The translations under genes and the position numbers were made by a program. Below are positions 15,559 to 23,363 of a DNA stretch of 30,261 bases, one piece after another (position 1 is the stretch's first letter; each line of letters opens with the position of its first letter). The stretch comes from Oscillospiraceae bacterium. Lineage in GTDB: Bacteria; Bacillota; Clostridia; Oscillospirales; Oscillospiraceae. The DNA lies in NCBI GenBank assembly GCA_020025615.1, contig JAHHRT010000009.1, forward strand, positions 1 to 30,261, given 5' to 3'. Under the pieces are notes generated by a model. The model saw nothing but the letters and a program-made list of their open reading frames with translations, had not been told where the DNA came from and ran no database searches.

Positions 15559-16923
15559 TTAGAATAGGAGACTGGAACCGTCTCCCGCTTTTTTCGTCAG
15601 CTTTCCGTCCTCCCAGAAGCCCATTTTCTCCAGCCACTTCTGGAACTCGGGAATGGCGGTTTTCCCGGTGATCTGCCGCAAAGCCGCTGTCTCCCGGAAC
15701 CCGGTAGTCTGATAGTTCAGCATAATGTCATCCCCGTGGGGAATACCCATAAAGTAATTGCACCCTGCCAGGGTCAGAAGTCCCGCCAGATTTTCAATAT
15801 CGTTCTGGTCTGCCTTCATGTGGTTGGTATAGCAGCAGTCACAGCCCATAGGAACTCCGGTGAGCTTCCCCATGAAATGGTCCTCCAGCCCCGCCCGGGT
15901 GACCTGCCGGGCATCATAGAGATACTCAGGGCCGATGAAGCCCACCACGGTATTCACCAGGAAGGGCTTGTACCGCTTGGCAAAGCCATAGCACCGGGCC
16001 TCCATGGTCACCTGGTCCGTGTCATGGTGGGCATTGGAAGAAAGCTCTGAGCCCTGGCCTGTCTCAAAATACATCACGTTGGGGCCCTCGCAGGTGCCCT
16101 CCCGCAGAAGCAGCTGCCGGGCCTCCTCCAGCGTCTCCCCGGAAAAGCCAAAGGCCTCGTTGCCCTTCTGGCTTCCGGCGATGGACTGGAAAATCAGGTC
16201 GCAGGGTGCCCCGGCCCGGACTGCCTTTATCTGGGCCGTCACATGGGCAAGGACGCAAATCTGGGTTGGAATCTCCCAATGCTCCTTGATTTCCTGGAAT
16301 CTGCGCAGAATCTTCCCCACCTGCTCCGGGCTGTCCGTCACCGGGTTCAGGCCAATCACCGCATCTCCCGCGCCGAAGCTCAGGCCCTCCAAGGTGGACG
16401 CCGTAATGCCGTCGGGATCGTCGGTGGTGTGGTTGGGCTGCAATCGGCAGCTGAGGGTTCCGGGCAGGCCGATGGTGGTATTACAGTGGGCCGTCACCGG
16501 GATTTTCTGGGCGGCGTAAATGAGGTCCAGATTGCTCATGAGCTTGCATACCGCCGCCACCATCTCCGCAGTCAGGCCCCGGCTGAGCTTTCGAATCATA
16601 TCTGCCGTGGTGGTCTCCGCAAGGATCCACTCCCGCAGCTCTGCCACCGTCCATCCCCGAATCCGGCGGTACACCGCCTCATTCACATCGTCCTGGATGA
16701 TCCGGGTCACCTCATCGGCTTCATAGGGCACCGCCGGGTTCTCCCGCAGCTCCCCCAGGGTCACCGCCGACAGCACCACCTTCGCCGCTACCCGCTCCTT
16801 GGCGTTTTCCGCCGCCAGACCCGCCAGCTGATCCCCGGTCTTTTCCTCGTTGGCCTTTGCCATGACCTCTTTCAGGTCCCGGAACAGATATGTTTTCCCC
16901 AAAAGGGTGGTTTTCAGCTTCAT
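15559..16923 (-). CDS. eutB: Ethanolamine ammonia-lyase large subunit EutB
   Basis: The catalytic subunit of adenosylcobalamin-dependent ethanolamine ammonia-lyase, which splits ethanolamine to acetaldehyde and ammonia. 454 residues, the family length. Signatures are MKLKTTLLGKTYLF at the start, HCNTTIGLPGTLSCRLQP, NHTTDDPDGITASTLEGLSF and GAGDAVIGLNPVTDS in the barrel. An open frame continues 49 codons upstream, but that part overlaps eutT and lacks EutB similarity; the ATG at 16923 is chosen. It overlaps the eutT stop as ATGA. Oddly, it is not next to eutC, which lies about 1.6 kb upstream with eutL, eutM and eutT between. Confidence 0.96.
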   Translation of the reverse strand: MKLKTTLLGKTYLFRDLKEVMAKANEEKTGDQLAGLAAENAKERVAAKVVLSAVTLGELRENPAVPYEADEVTRIIQDDVNEAVYRRIRGWTVAELREWILAETTTADMIRKLSRGLTAEMVAAVCKLMSNLDLIYAAQKIPVTAHCNTTIGLPGTLSCRLQPNHTTDDPDGITASTLEGLSFGAGDAVIGLNPVTDSPEQVGKILRRFQEIKEHWEIPTQICVLAHVTAQIKAVRAGAPCDLIFQSIAGSQKGNEAFGFSGETLEEARQLLLREGTCEGPNVMYFETGQGSELSSNAHHDTDQVTMEARCYGFAKRYKPFLVNTVVGFIGPEYLYDARQVTRAGLEDHFMGKLTGVPMGCDCCYTNHMKADQNDIENLAGLLTLAGCNYFMGIPHGDDIMLNYQTTGFRETAALRQITGKTAIPEFQKWLEKMGFWEDGKLTKKAGDGSSLLF

Positions 16924-17606
16924 AACTTTCCTGCTTTCCTCTCGATCATCAGAATATAGAGCATACTGCTCATGCGGTTCAGGGCCCTGAGGAGATCCGG
17001 CCGGGTGGGATTTCCCTCCCGGTCGGAAAAGGCCGTCACCGCCCCCAGCTCTGCCTCTCTGGCGGCACACCGTGCCAGATTCAGCTGCAAAATCTCCGGG
17101 CCGTCGGAAGCCTCCGGCATAAAATGGGCAATCCCATAGTACTCCTGGGGGAAGTGGCTGATATGCCGAATCTCCTCCTCAGTATGGCCCCAGAGCTTTT
17201 TCTCTGGCACCGGCTTTTCCAGCACATCGCAGGCCATCAGCTCCCGGGAGAAATCCAAAATCTCCTGAAGCTTCCCTGCCTGCTCCGGGCAAACCTGCTG
17301 GGCCATCAGCAGCCGGGCCTGAAAGGTATCCAGCTTCCCCCGAAAGAGAATCCGGGGGTGGTCCTTTCGCACCAGCACATCCCCATTGAGGTGGGTCATG
17401 TGCTCCGGCTTCTCCTCGGTGTATCCCCCGGTGAGAAGGGCCCATCGCTCCTGCTTCGCCTCCCGGCCCGGGAGGATTTCAATTCGCTCCCGGGCCAGAA
17501 AGTCCCTGGCCCCGCTGGTCAGCTGGTCTCCCTTTCCCAGGAAGAACACCCGCTTGCCCTGACGGTTTCGCAGATTCTCCCGGACCGTCTCTTCGGTGTA
17601 GAGCAT
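16920..17606 (-). CDS. eutT: EutT-type cobalamin adenosyltransferase
   Basis: Transfers adenosine from ATP to cob(I)alamin to make the cofactor of EutBC. The 228 residues have an N-terminal segment FFLGKGDQLTSGARDFLA (about 21-38) of the kind found at the start of EutT. A helical adenosyltransferase core follows, with GKLDTFQARLLMAQQ (about 92-106), HFPQEYYGIAHFMP and the C-terminal DLLRALNRMSSMLYILMIE. The cysteine cluster described for Salmonella EutT (H-x11-CCxxC) is not visible here, so this is probably a cluster-free variant. It starts two bases after the eutM stop and its TGA overlaps the eutB ATG. Role inferred mainly from the pattern and the operon. Confidence 0.85.
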   Translation of the reverse strand: MLYTEETVRENLRNRQGKRVFFLGKGDQLTSGARDFLARERIEILPGREAKQERWALLTGGYTEEKPEHMTHLNGDVLVRKDHPRILFRGKLDTFQARLLMAQQVCPEQAGKLQEILDFSRELMACDVLEKPVPEKKLWGHTEEEIRHISHFPQEYYGIAHFMPEASDGPEILQLNLARCAAREAELGAVTAFSDREGNPTRPDLLRALNRMSSMLYILMIERKAGKL

Positions 17607-17608
17607 CC

Positions 17609-17914
17609 TTACTTACCGGAGCCGGGTGCTGTGCTGGAACGGCCCTTGGGGAGAATGGCGTCCACCTCCATGTGGGGACGGGCAATGACGTGAACCGAAA
17701 TCAGCTCCCCAACCTTTTCCGCAGCCGCGGCACCGGCATCGGTGGCAGCCTTCACAGCGCCCACGTCGCCCCGGACCATCACGGTGACCAGGCCGCCGCC
17801 CACCTGCTCCTTGCCCACCAGCTGCACGTTGGCGGACTTCACCATGGCGTCTGCTGCCTCAATAGCGCCCACAAGGCCCTTTGTTTCGATCATACCAAGA
17901 GAATTTGTATCCAT
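17609..17914 (-). CDS. eutM: EutM-type BMC-H shell hexamer protein
   Basis: A 101-residue BMC-H protein forming the hexagonal facets of the microcompartment. It contains the canonical LGMIETKGLVGAIEAADAM and the GGGLVTVMVRGDVGAVKAA region, with the pore loop near VMVRGDV. A tail of about 12 residues (GRSSTAPGSGK) extends past the usual end. It is the only BMC-H protein in the window; no eutS or eutK is present. AAAGGAT lies eight bases before the ATG. Confidence 0.95.
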   Translation of the reverse strand: MDTNSLGMIETKGLVGAIEAADAMVKSANVQLVGKEQVGGGLVTVMVRGDVGAVKAATDAGAAAAEKVGELISVHVIARPHMEVDAILPKGRSSTAPGSGK

Positions 17915-17932
17915 ACTGTTAGATCCTTTCCA

Positions 17933-18550
17933 TTATTTGGGCCTTACGGCCACTTCCTCCACCGCCTGAGAAAATGCAGCACAGGCTGCATCGCAGGCAG
18001 ATTGAGTCCCGCTGAGTAGTCCCCCGCCGAAGTTCGTCTGGGTGGGCGGGGCATACAGCTTTTGAAGCTGCACATCCGCCGCCTTGAGGGCGGCATCCAG
18101 AGCATACATGGCTTCCAGAGGCGGGGCAATGAGATAGGCAATGGCCGTCCCCGGCTGTACCCCTGCCTCCTTCGCCAAAAAGCTCCCCACACTGCTCACC
18201 GTGTAGGCGAGGCAGGGAACCCCGTGAAGGTCCTGAAAGCCCAAGCGTCCCAGCATACTGAGGGCCGCTTCCATACCGCTTCGCACCGCCCCGGGGGTTT
18301 TCCCCGCCAGAATCCCAATGACCTCTCCGGCATTGGGGGTGGAAGCATTTCCCGCCCCGGCGTAAAAGCTGCTGCCGTAGGCTACCTGCACATCGGCGGC
18401 CTTGGTAGCGGCATCCAGAGCAATATAGGTGGCATCATCGCAGTCCGTGGTGAGCATCCCCAGGGCGGGATAGCCCGCCGGAGCGCCCAGTGCCCGGCAC
18501 AGGGACGGGGCTGCATTTGCCAGATACCGAAGGGCCAATACCTGGGTCAC
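17933..18550 (-). CDS. eutL: EutL-type trimeric shell protein
   Basis: A 205-residue BMC-T shell protein with two tandem BMC domains that forms pseudohexameric trimers with a gated central pore. Clear EutL signatures are ALGMLTTDCDDATYIALDAA, YGSSFYAGAGN, LIAPPLEAMYALDAALKAAD and TQTNFGGGLLSGTQSACD. The start is GTG at 18550, with GGGAGG seven bases upstream. Its GTGA overlaps the eutC stop. The length is close to E. coli EutL (219). Confidence 0.95.
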   Translation of the reverse strand: MTQVLALRYLANAAPSLCRALGAPAGYPALGMLTTDCDDATYIALDAATKAADVQVAYGSSFYAGAGNASTPNAGEVIGILAGKTPGAVRSGMEAALSMLGRLGFQDLHGVPCLAYTVSSVGSFLAKEAGVQPGTAIAYLIAPPLEAMYALDAALKAADVQLQKLYAPPTQTNFGGGLLSGTQSACDAACAAFSQAVEEVAVRPK

Positions 18551-19482
18551 AGCGCCGCCTCCCGGTGGAGGCCCACGCCGGAGACCTTCTTTTGCAGAAT
18601 GGTCTCAATCAGCCCCGCAATGTGGGCACCGGCCTCCACCGCCGGCGTGCCCTGGGCATGGATGTTGCTCACCACAGTGCGGCTGGACTCGGACACCCCG
18701 GTGTGGGGGCGGTAGGTGATATAGGCGGACATACTCTTATCCGTCACCAGGCCGGGCCGCTCCCCTACCAGCATACACACCAGCTCGCACCCGGTAATAT
18801 CTCCGATGGCATCCCCGGCACCCACCCGGCAGTACCGCACAAAGATGGGATTGCCGCTGTCAATGCCCCGGAGCTTGAGGCCGTCCTGAATGGCTTTGCA
18901 GCAGTCCATGGCGTTTTCCGTAATGGCTGCGGAGCTGAGACCGTCTCCAATGACAATCTGAACCTTGGGGGTTCCGGGGATGGCGGAACGGATTTCCTGG
19001 GCGGCTTTTTCATCAAAGCCCCTGCCCAAATCCGGGCGGGTGAGATACTGTTCCTTGTCCCGGCACTTGGTTTTGACCTCTTTCATGCCGTTTTTCTCAG
19101 CGAAGTCCTGGCTCACCTGGGAAAACACCGCATCCTGGGCCGCCGCATGGTCCGCCCGGAACCGCAGCATGGTGAGGGTTTTATAGCGGGGGCCGGCTCT
19201 GCCGCATCCCAGCCGGGCCGGGGTCCGCTCCTTGAGCCGCCGGAACCCCTGGGGGTCTGCGGCATTCTCCACCAGATACAGCTTGCGAAGGTCCAGCTGC
19301 GTCACATCCGGGACAAAATCTCCGTCCTGATACCCGGTATCCTTCTGCTCCGGCATCGGCGCTTTGGGACGATAGCCGCCGCCCTTCACCTCCGGCTCCT
19401 TCCTGCCCGGTTCTTTCTGTTCCGGCTCATTGAGGGAGCCCAGTATTTCCGCCACCAGGGCGGTCAGTTCCTGTTTATTCAT
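18547..19482 (-). CDS. eutC: Ethanolamine ammonia-lyase small subunit EutC
   Basis: The cobalamin-binding partner of EutB, 311 residues. The N-terminal helix (MNKQELTALVAEILGSL) is followed by a Glu/Pro/Lys-rich linker (about 18-52). In Salmonella the EutC N-terminus directs the lyase to the microcompartment. The core has ARLGCGRAGPRYKT, RFRADHAAAQDAV, VIGDGLSSAAI and LVCMLVGERPGLVTDKS. An open frame runs 28 codons upstream into eutA, but the ATG at 19482, preceded by GAAAGG and overlapping the eutA stop as ATGA, fits the family. It is not followed by or adjacent to eutB. Confidence 0.95.
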   Translation of the reverse strand: MNKQELTALVAEILGSLNEPEQKEPGRKEPEVKGGGYRPKAPMPEQKDTGYQDGDFVPDVTQLDLRKLYLVENAADPQGFRRLKERTPARLGCGRAGPRYKTLTMLRFRADHAAAQDAVFSQVSQDFAEKNGMKEVKTKCRDKEQYLTRPDLGRGFDEKAAQEIRSAIPGTPKVQIVIGDGLSSAAITENAMDCCKAIQDGLKLRGIDSGNPIFVRYCRVGAGDAIGDITGCELVCMLVGERPGLVTDKSMSAYITYRPHTGVSESSRTVVSNIHAQGTPAVEAGAHIAGLIETILQKKVSGVGLHREAAL

Positions 19483-20846
19483 GCCTTTCTCCCATCTCCT
19501 AAAATCAGGGTTTTTACCACCACCGGGATGGCAGGCCCCACAGGTGCCCCCACATCCAGATAACATTCTTCCCCAAGCTTCACCCGGTCAATACAGAGAA
19601 TTGGCGCAGAGGGGCCCAGACGCAGTGCCAGGGCCTGTCCCAGAGCCTTCCCCATGTCCTGCTGCAAGCAAATGAGGACGGGCCCCTTCCCCACCGCCCG
19701 GGCAATGGTTTCCGCCAGATCCCGAATCTGTCCATAGCGCATGGGGCCCAAGTCCGGCAGGGACAGCACCGCTGTCCCCTCCTGCCGGGAGAGCACCTCG
19801 GAGAAGTCCCCGGGAATGTTCCGAACCACCGCCGCCGGGATATTTTTCAGGGGGAAGTGGATATTCTGATAGAACACCGTGCTGCCGGACAGCTGGGTGC
19901 TGTGGCTCCCGGCCCCAATCACCGTGGCCCGAATGGTCTCCCGGCCCAGCATATATTCCCCCCGGCACAGCAGACTTTCCCGGATGGCCTGCCCCAGCAG
20001 GGGGCCAAGGTCTCCGAAGGCCGTCCAGGGCAGAGCGTTTTCCACGCAGTCCGCCACACCGCCGGACAGGGAAATCACAGGTCTACGGGTCAGAAGCTCC
20101 GGATTCAGCAGCTTTCCTTCCCGGGTAATCATGGCTTCCAGGGAAGCATCCGGCTCCCGCAGGCCCGCCGCCATTTCCAGCACCTGAGTGAGGGTGACTG
20201 CCAGCGCCTGCCCCGCTTCCCGGGTCAGCACCTGGCCCACCTTCCCGGAAAACAGATGCCCCAGCGCCGGAGAAATCCAGGTAATCACCCCATGTTCATC
20301 AAATCGAATCAGCCGCCCGCCCACATTGATACAGCCTGTATCCAAAATCTCTCCGTCTCGGATCAAAGCCATATTGCTGGTGCCTCCACCGATGTCCATA
20401 TGGAGCACGGTTTTCCCCGTTTTCCGGGAGTATTCCACCGCCCCGGAGCCTTTCGCCGCCAGGCGGCTTTCCAAATCCGGCCCGGCGGTGGCAACCACAA
20501 AGTCCCCCGCCAAATCCGACAGGGCATCCAGCACCGCTCGGGCGTTTTCTTTTCGGCTGGTCTCCCCGGTGATAATCACTGCCCCGGTCTGAATCCTGTC
20601 TCGGGTAATGCCCGCTTGGCGGTATTCTGCTTCCACAATCCGCCGAACCCCTTCCCCGTCGATATGGCTTTCATCCAGCAAGGGCGTAACGTGCACCGGG
20701 CTTTTGTAGAGAATCTGCCGGTCTGTGATCTCCAGCTCCGGCACCGTAAACCCCGAGGCCCGGTTTTCGAGACTCAGTTCCGACAGGACCATCTGGGTAG
20801 AGGTGGTGCCCACATCCAGGCCCACACTGCGGATTCGGCTAGACAC
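19479..20846 (-). CDS. eutA: EutA ethanolamine ammonia-lyase reactivating factor
   Basis: A 455-residue actin-fold ATPase that removes damaged cobalamin from EutBC. The phosphate-binding loops are visible as GLDVGTTSTQMV (about 8-20) and LHMDIGGGTSNMALI (about 146-160), and the adenosine region as ISLSGGVADC. IGAGSHSTQLSGSTVF is a EutA signature. The start is GTG at 20846 with GAGGTG seven bases upstream. It overlaps the alcohol dehydrogenase stop by eight bases. Confidence 0.95.
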   Translation of the reverse strand: MSSRIRSVGLDVGTTSTQMVLSELSLENRASGFTVPELEITDRQILYKSPVHVTPLLDESHIDGEGVRRIVEAEYRQAGITRDRIQTGAVIITGETSRKENARAVLDALSDLAGDFVVATAGPDLESRLAAKGSGAVEYSRKTGKTVLHMDIGGGTSNMALIRDGEILDTGCINVGGRLIRFDEHGVITWISPALGHLFSGKVGQVLTREAGQALAVTLTQVLEMAAGLREPDASLEAMITREGKLLNPELLTRRPVISLSGGVADCVENALPWTAFGDLGPLLGQAIRESLLCRGEYMLGRETIRATVIGAGSHSTQLSGSTVFYQNIHFPLKNIPAAVVRNIPGDFSEVLSRQEGTAVLSLPDLGPMRYGQIRDLAETIARAVGKGPVLICLQQDMGKALGQALALRLGPSAPILCIDRVKLGEECYLDVGAPVGPAIPVVVKTLILGDGRKA

Positions 20847-21921
20847 GGCCTGTCACCTCTTCCAGAATCCGCCGGACCTGGAACCCCTCTACCGGCAGAG
20901 GATTGCTGTCACAGCAGGGGTCCTTGAGGGTTGCCTCCACGATTTCCTGGGAGCGGTTCCAAACCTCTCTGGGGTCCACCCCCGCTTCCAGCAGGGTCTG
21001 GGGAAGTCCCAGCTCCCGGCGCAGACGAATCAGGCCGTTTCTGAGGTTTCGCACACCGATGGTGTCGGCGCTGCCCCCCAGGCCTGCGGCCCGGGCCAGC
21101 TCCGCGTACTTGTGCCCCACCCCATGGGCGTTGTTCTCAATCACCGCCGGAAGGAGAATGGCATTGAGCCGTCCGTGGGGCACATGGAACATTCCCCCCA
21201 AGCTGTGGGACATGGCATGACACAGCCCCAGCCCCGCCTGGGTAAAGGCCATTCCCGCCATGGTGGATGCCATGTGAACCCGCAAGCGAACCTCTGTCCT
21301 TCCTGCATAGGAGGCCGGAAGTGCCCCAAAGGCACTGCGAAAGGCCTCCTTGGCATAGAGGTCTGAGATGGTCCCGGCGTTTCTTGCCACATAGGCCTCC
21401 ACCGCATGGGCCAGCACGTCAAAGCCGGAATCCGCAATGAGGGACTTGGGCAGCGCCTGCAAGAAGTCGCTGTCCAGAATGGCAATATCCGGCTGCAAGG
21501 ACTTATCCACCAAAGGATGCTTCACATGGTTGTGTGTGAGAATGGCAAAATCCGTCACCTCGGACCCGGAGCCGGAAGTGGTGGGAATCGCCGCCAAACG
21601 CACCTTGGTTTTTGCGAAAAAAGAAATTGCCTTGGCGCAGTCCATGGCACTGCCGCCGCCCAGAGCAACCAGCAGGTCCGGGTTGAATTTCTGGAACCGA
21701 ACCGTACCCTCTGCCGCCAGTTCCACCGAGGGGTCCGGTGTCACCTGGTCAAAAATTTCCGTCTGTCCGGCCTTTACCGTATCCGCCACCTTCTGGGCCA
21801 TGCCGTTTTTCGCAAAATAGGGGTCCGTCACCAGAAACAGCCGTTCTGCCCCCAGCGTGCCCAGGTACTCTAAGGCCCCGGCCCCGGATAGAATCATGGT
21901 CTTTAGGGAGAACTTCTCCAT
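20839..21921 (-). CDS. Iron-containing alcohol dehydrogenase (EutG role)
   Basis: A 360-residue group III alcohol dehydrogenase that should reduce acetaldehyde to ethanol and recycle NAD+ for EutE. The dinucleotide motif GGGSAMD is at 88-94. The metal ligands are D168, H172, H235 and H249 (in GFDVLAHAVEAY and CHAMSHSLGGMFHVPHG), with spacing equal to that of FucO-type enzymes. It is the first gene of the eut operon, and its start has AAGGCGGTGG upstream. A EutG-like or propanol dehydrogenase role is inferred from context; substrate range is unknown. Confidence 0.92.
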   Translation of the reverse strand: MEKFSLKTMILSGAGALEYLGTLGAERLFLVTDPYFAKNGMAQKVADTVKAGQTEIFDQVTPDPSVELAAEGTVRFQKFNPDLLVALGGGSAMDCAKAISFFAKTKVRLAAIPTTSGSGSEVTDFAILTHNHVKHPLVDKSLQPDIAILDSDFLQALPKSLIADSGFDVLAHAVEAYVARNAGTISDLYAKEAFRSAFGALPASYAGRTEVRLRVHMASTMAGMAFTQAGLGLCHAMSHSLGGMFHVPHGRLNAILLPAVIENNAHGVGHKYAELARAAGLGGSADTIGVRNLRNGLIRLRRELGLPQTLLEAGVDPREVWNRSQEIVEATLKDPCCDSNPLPVEGFQVRRILEEVTGRV

Positions 21922-21965
21922 ATATCCACCGCCTTTTCAGTGGGTAGTATTTCCCGGTTCTCCAG

Positions 21966-21979
21966 ATTCATGTATGAAT
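21966..21979. promoter_or_regulatory. Palindrome in the divergent eut / ruv intergenic region
   Basis: ATTCAT-GT-ATGAAT is a palindromic site about 45 bases upstream of the first eut gene and about 100 bases before the divergent small gene. No convincing -35/-10 pair was found for either direction in 21922-22076, so this could be an operator, or chance. Confidence 0.3.
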
Positions 21980-22076
21980 TTCGGAATATTTTTCCCAATT
22001 ACCTCCCGGGATTTTTACAAAAAAGGGATAGGAAAAACAGAACATTTGTGTTATTATAAAGGGCGAGGTGAATTTC

Positions 22077-22226
22077 ATGGAAGAAAAGCAGACAAACGAA
22101 ACGCCCCAGGAGCCGGGCTATACCCCCAGACCTGCCTGGCAGCTCTGGGCCGCCCGTATCGGCCTGGTGCTGTTCATCTGCCTGGTGATTTTACAGGTCA
22201 TCCAGATGTACCGGGGGTTCCGATAA
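22077..22226 (+). CDS. Small single-pass membrane protein upstream of ruvC
   Basis: A 49-residue ORF: MEEKQTNETPQEPGYTPRP, then WQLWAARI and a hydrophobic segment of about 19 residues (GLVLFICLVILQVIQMY), ending RGFR. The predicted topology is N-terminus inside or outside with one membrane helix. GGGCGAGGTG lies before the ATG as ribosome binding site. Its TAA and the ruvC ATG overlap as TAATG, so it is translationally coupled to ruvC. I do not recognise the family. It is too short to be found by usual length cut-offs. The acidic and Pro-rich N-terminus, hydrophobic helix and tight coupling argue that it is real. Confidence 0.7.
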   Translation: MEEKQTNETPQEPGYTPRPAWQLWAARIGLVLFICLVILQVIQMYRGFR

Positions 22227-22723
22227 TGCGGATTCTGGGCATCGACCCCGGATATGGGATTACAGGCTTCGGCCTCATCGAGGGCCAGCGGGGGCAGTTT
22301 CAACTGCTCCGCTGCGGCGCCATTACCACGCCCCCGAACTCCGAGTTTACCGGGCGGCTGGTGATGATCTACAACGATATGCAGGAGCTTCTGGCGCTGG
22401 CAAAGCCCGATGCCGTGGCAATCGAAGAGCTGTTCTTCGGGCACAACGTCACCACCGGCATCAATGTGGCCCAGGCCCGCGGTGTAATCCTGCTGGCAAT
22501 CCGCCAGGCCGGGGTCCCGATTTTTGAATATAAGCCCATGCAGGTAAAACAGGCTGTTGTGGGCTACGGAAATGCCACCAAGAGCCAGGTGATGGACATG
22601 ACCAAGCGGATTCTCCGCCTGGAAGCCGTGCCCAAGCCTGACGACGCTGCCGACGCAGTGGCTATCGCCCTGTGTCACGCCCGGTCCAGCACCTCACTGC
22701 TGGCCCGGATTCAACAACCCTAA
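22226..22723 (+). CDS. ruvC: Holliday junction resolvase RuvC
   Basis: A Mg2+-dependent endonuclease that cuts Holliday junctions. 165 residues with the four acidic active-site residues D7, E67, D140 and D143, in GIDPGYGITG, VAIEELFFG and PKPDDAADAVAIA. A much longer open frame exists upstream, but the ATG at 22226 gives the exact family N-terminus and overlaps the preceding small ORF. It heads ruvC-ruvA-ruvB. Confidence 0.96.
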   Translation: MRILGIDPGYGITGFGLIEGQRGQFQLLRCGAITTPPNSEFTGRLVMIYNDMQELLALAKPDAVAIEELFFGHNVTTGINVAQARGVILLAIRQAGVPIFEYKPMQVKQAVVGYGNATKSQVMDMTKRILRLEAVPKPDDAADAVAIALCHARSSTSLLARIQQP

Positions 22724-22734
22724 GGAGGTTTTCC

Positions 22735-23334
22735 ATGCTATACTACGTTTCCGGCAAGGTTGCCGTCCTGGAACCGGGACTTGCCGTTATCGACTGCGGC
22801 GGTGTGGGCTACGGATGCCGGATCACCGCCTATACTGCCGGTCAGCTGAAATTAAATCAGGAGGCCCGGCTCTATATCACCGAATCCATCCGGGAGGACG
22901 CTTACGATCTCTATGGCTTCCAGAGCCGGGAGGAGCAGCACTGCTATGAGCTTTTAACCTCCGTGAACGGTGTAGGCCCCAAGGCCGCCATGTCCATTCT
23001 CTCCGCCGGCGGCCCCCAGAACTTCGCCCTGGCGGTGATGACCGGGGACGAAAAGATGCTCACCGCCGCCCCGGGCATCGGCAAGAAAACCGCACAGCGA
23101 ATCATCCTGGAATTAAAGGACAAGCTGGGCGGCGATGCCATGGAGCTGGACTTCTCCACCGGCCCCGCCGTGGTTCCTGCCCAGTCCGGCGGAAACCTGG
23201 CCCTTGCCCAGGCCGCACTACAGGAGCTGGGCTATTCCTCCGGGGAGATCGGTGCCGCCCTCAAGGGGGCGGACCCCAATGCCTCCACCGAGGACCTGGT
23301 ACGCCATGCCCTCCGGGCCATGGTCATGCGATGA
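22735..23334 (+). CDS. ruvA: Holliday junction branch migration protein RuvA
   Basis: Forms the tetramer that holds the junction. The 199 residues have an N-terminal OB fold (MLYYVSGKVAVLEPGLAVID), two helix-hairpin-helix motifs (LTSVNGVGPKAAMSIL and AAPGIGKKTAQRIIL) and a C-terminal RuvB-contacting domain (ALQELGYSSGEIGAAL). AAGGAGG is eight bases before the ATG. It starts 11 bases after the ruvC stop. Confidence 0.96.
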   Translation: MLYYVSGKVAVLEPGLAVIDCGGVGYGCRITAYTAGQLKLNQEARLYITESIREDAYDLYGFQSREEQHCYELLTSVNGVGPKAAMSILSAGGPQNFALAVMTGDEKMLTAAPGIGKKTAQRIILELKDKLGGDAMELDFSTGPAVVPAQSGGNLALAQAALQELGYSSGEIGAALKGADPNASTEDLVRHALRAMVMR

Positions 23335-23363
23335 CACGAAACCACATCATCTAGGAGGCCGCT

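Noticed and set aside
21857..22225. An N-terminal extension of RuvC by 123 residues
   Set aside because: The extension has no similarity to RuvC, and the family N-terminus begins exactly at the ATG at 22226. The region is better explained by the 49-residue ORF in another frame.
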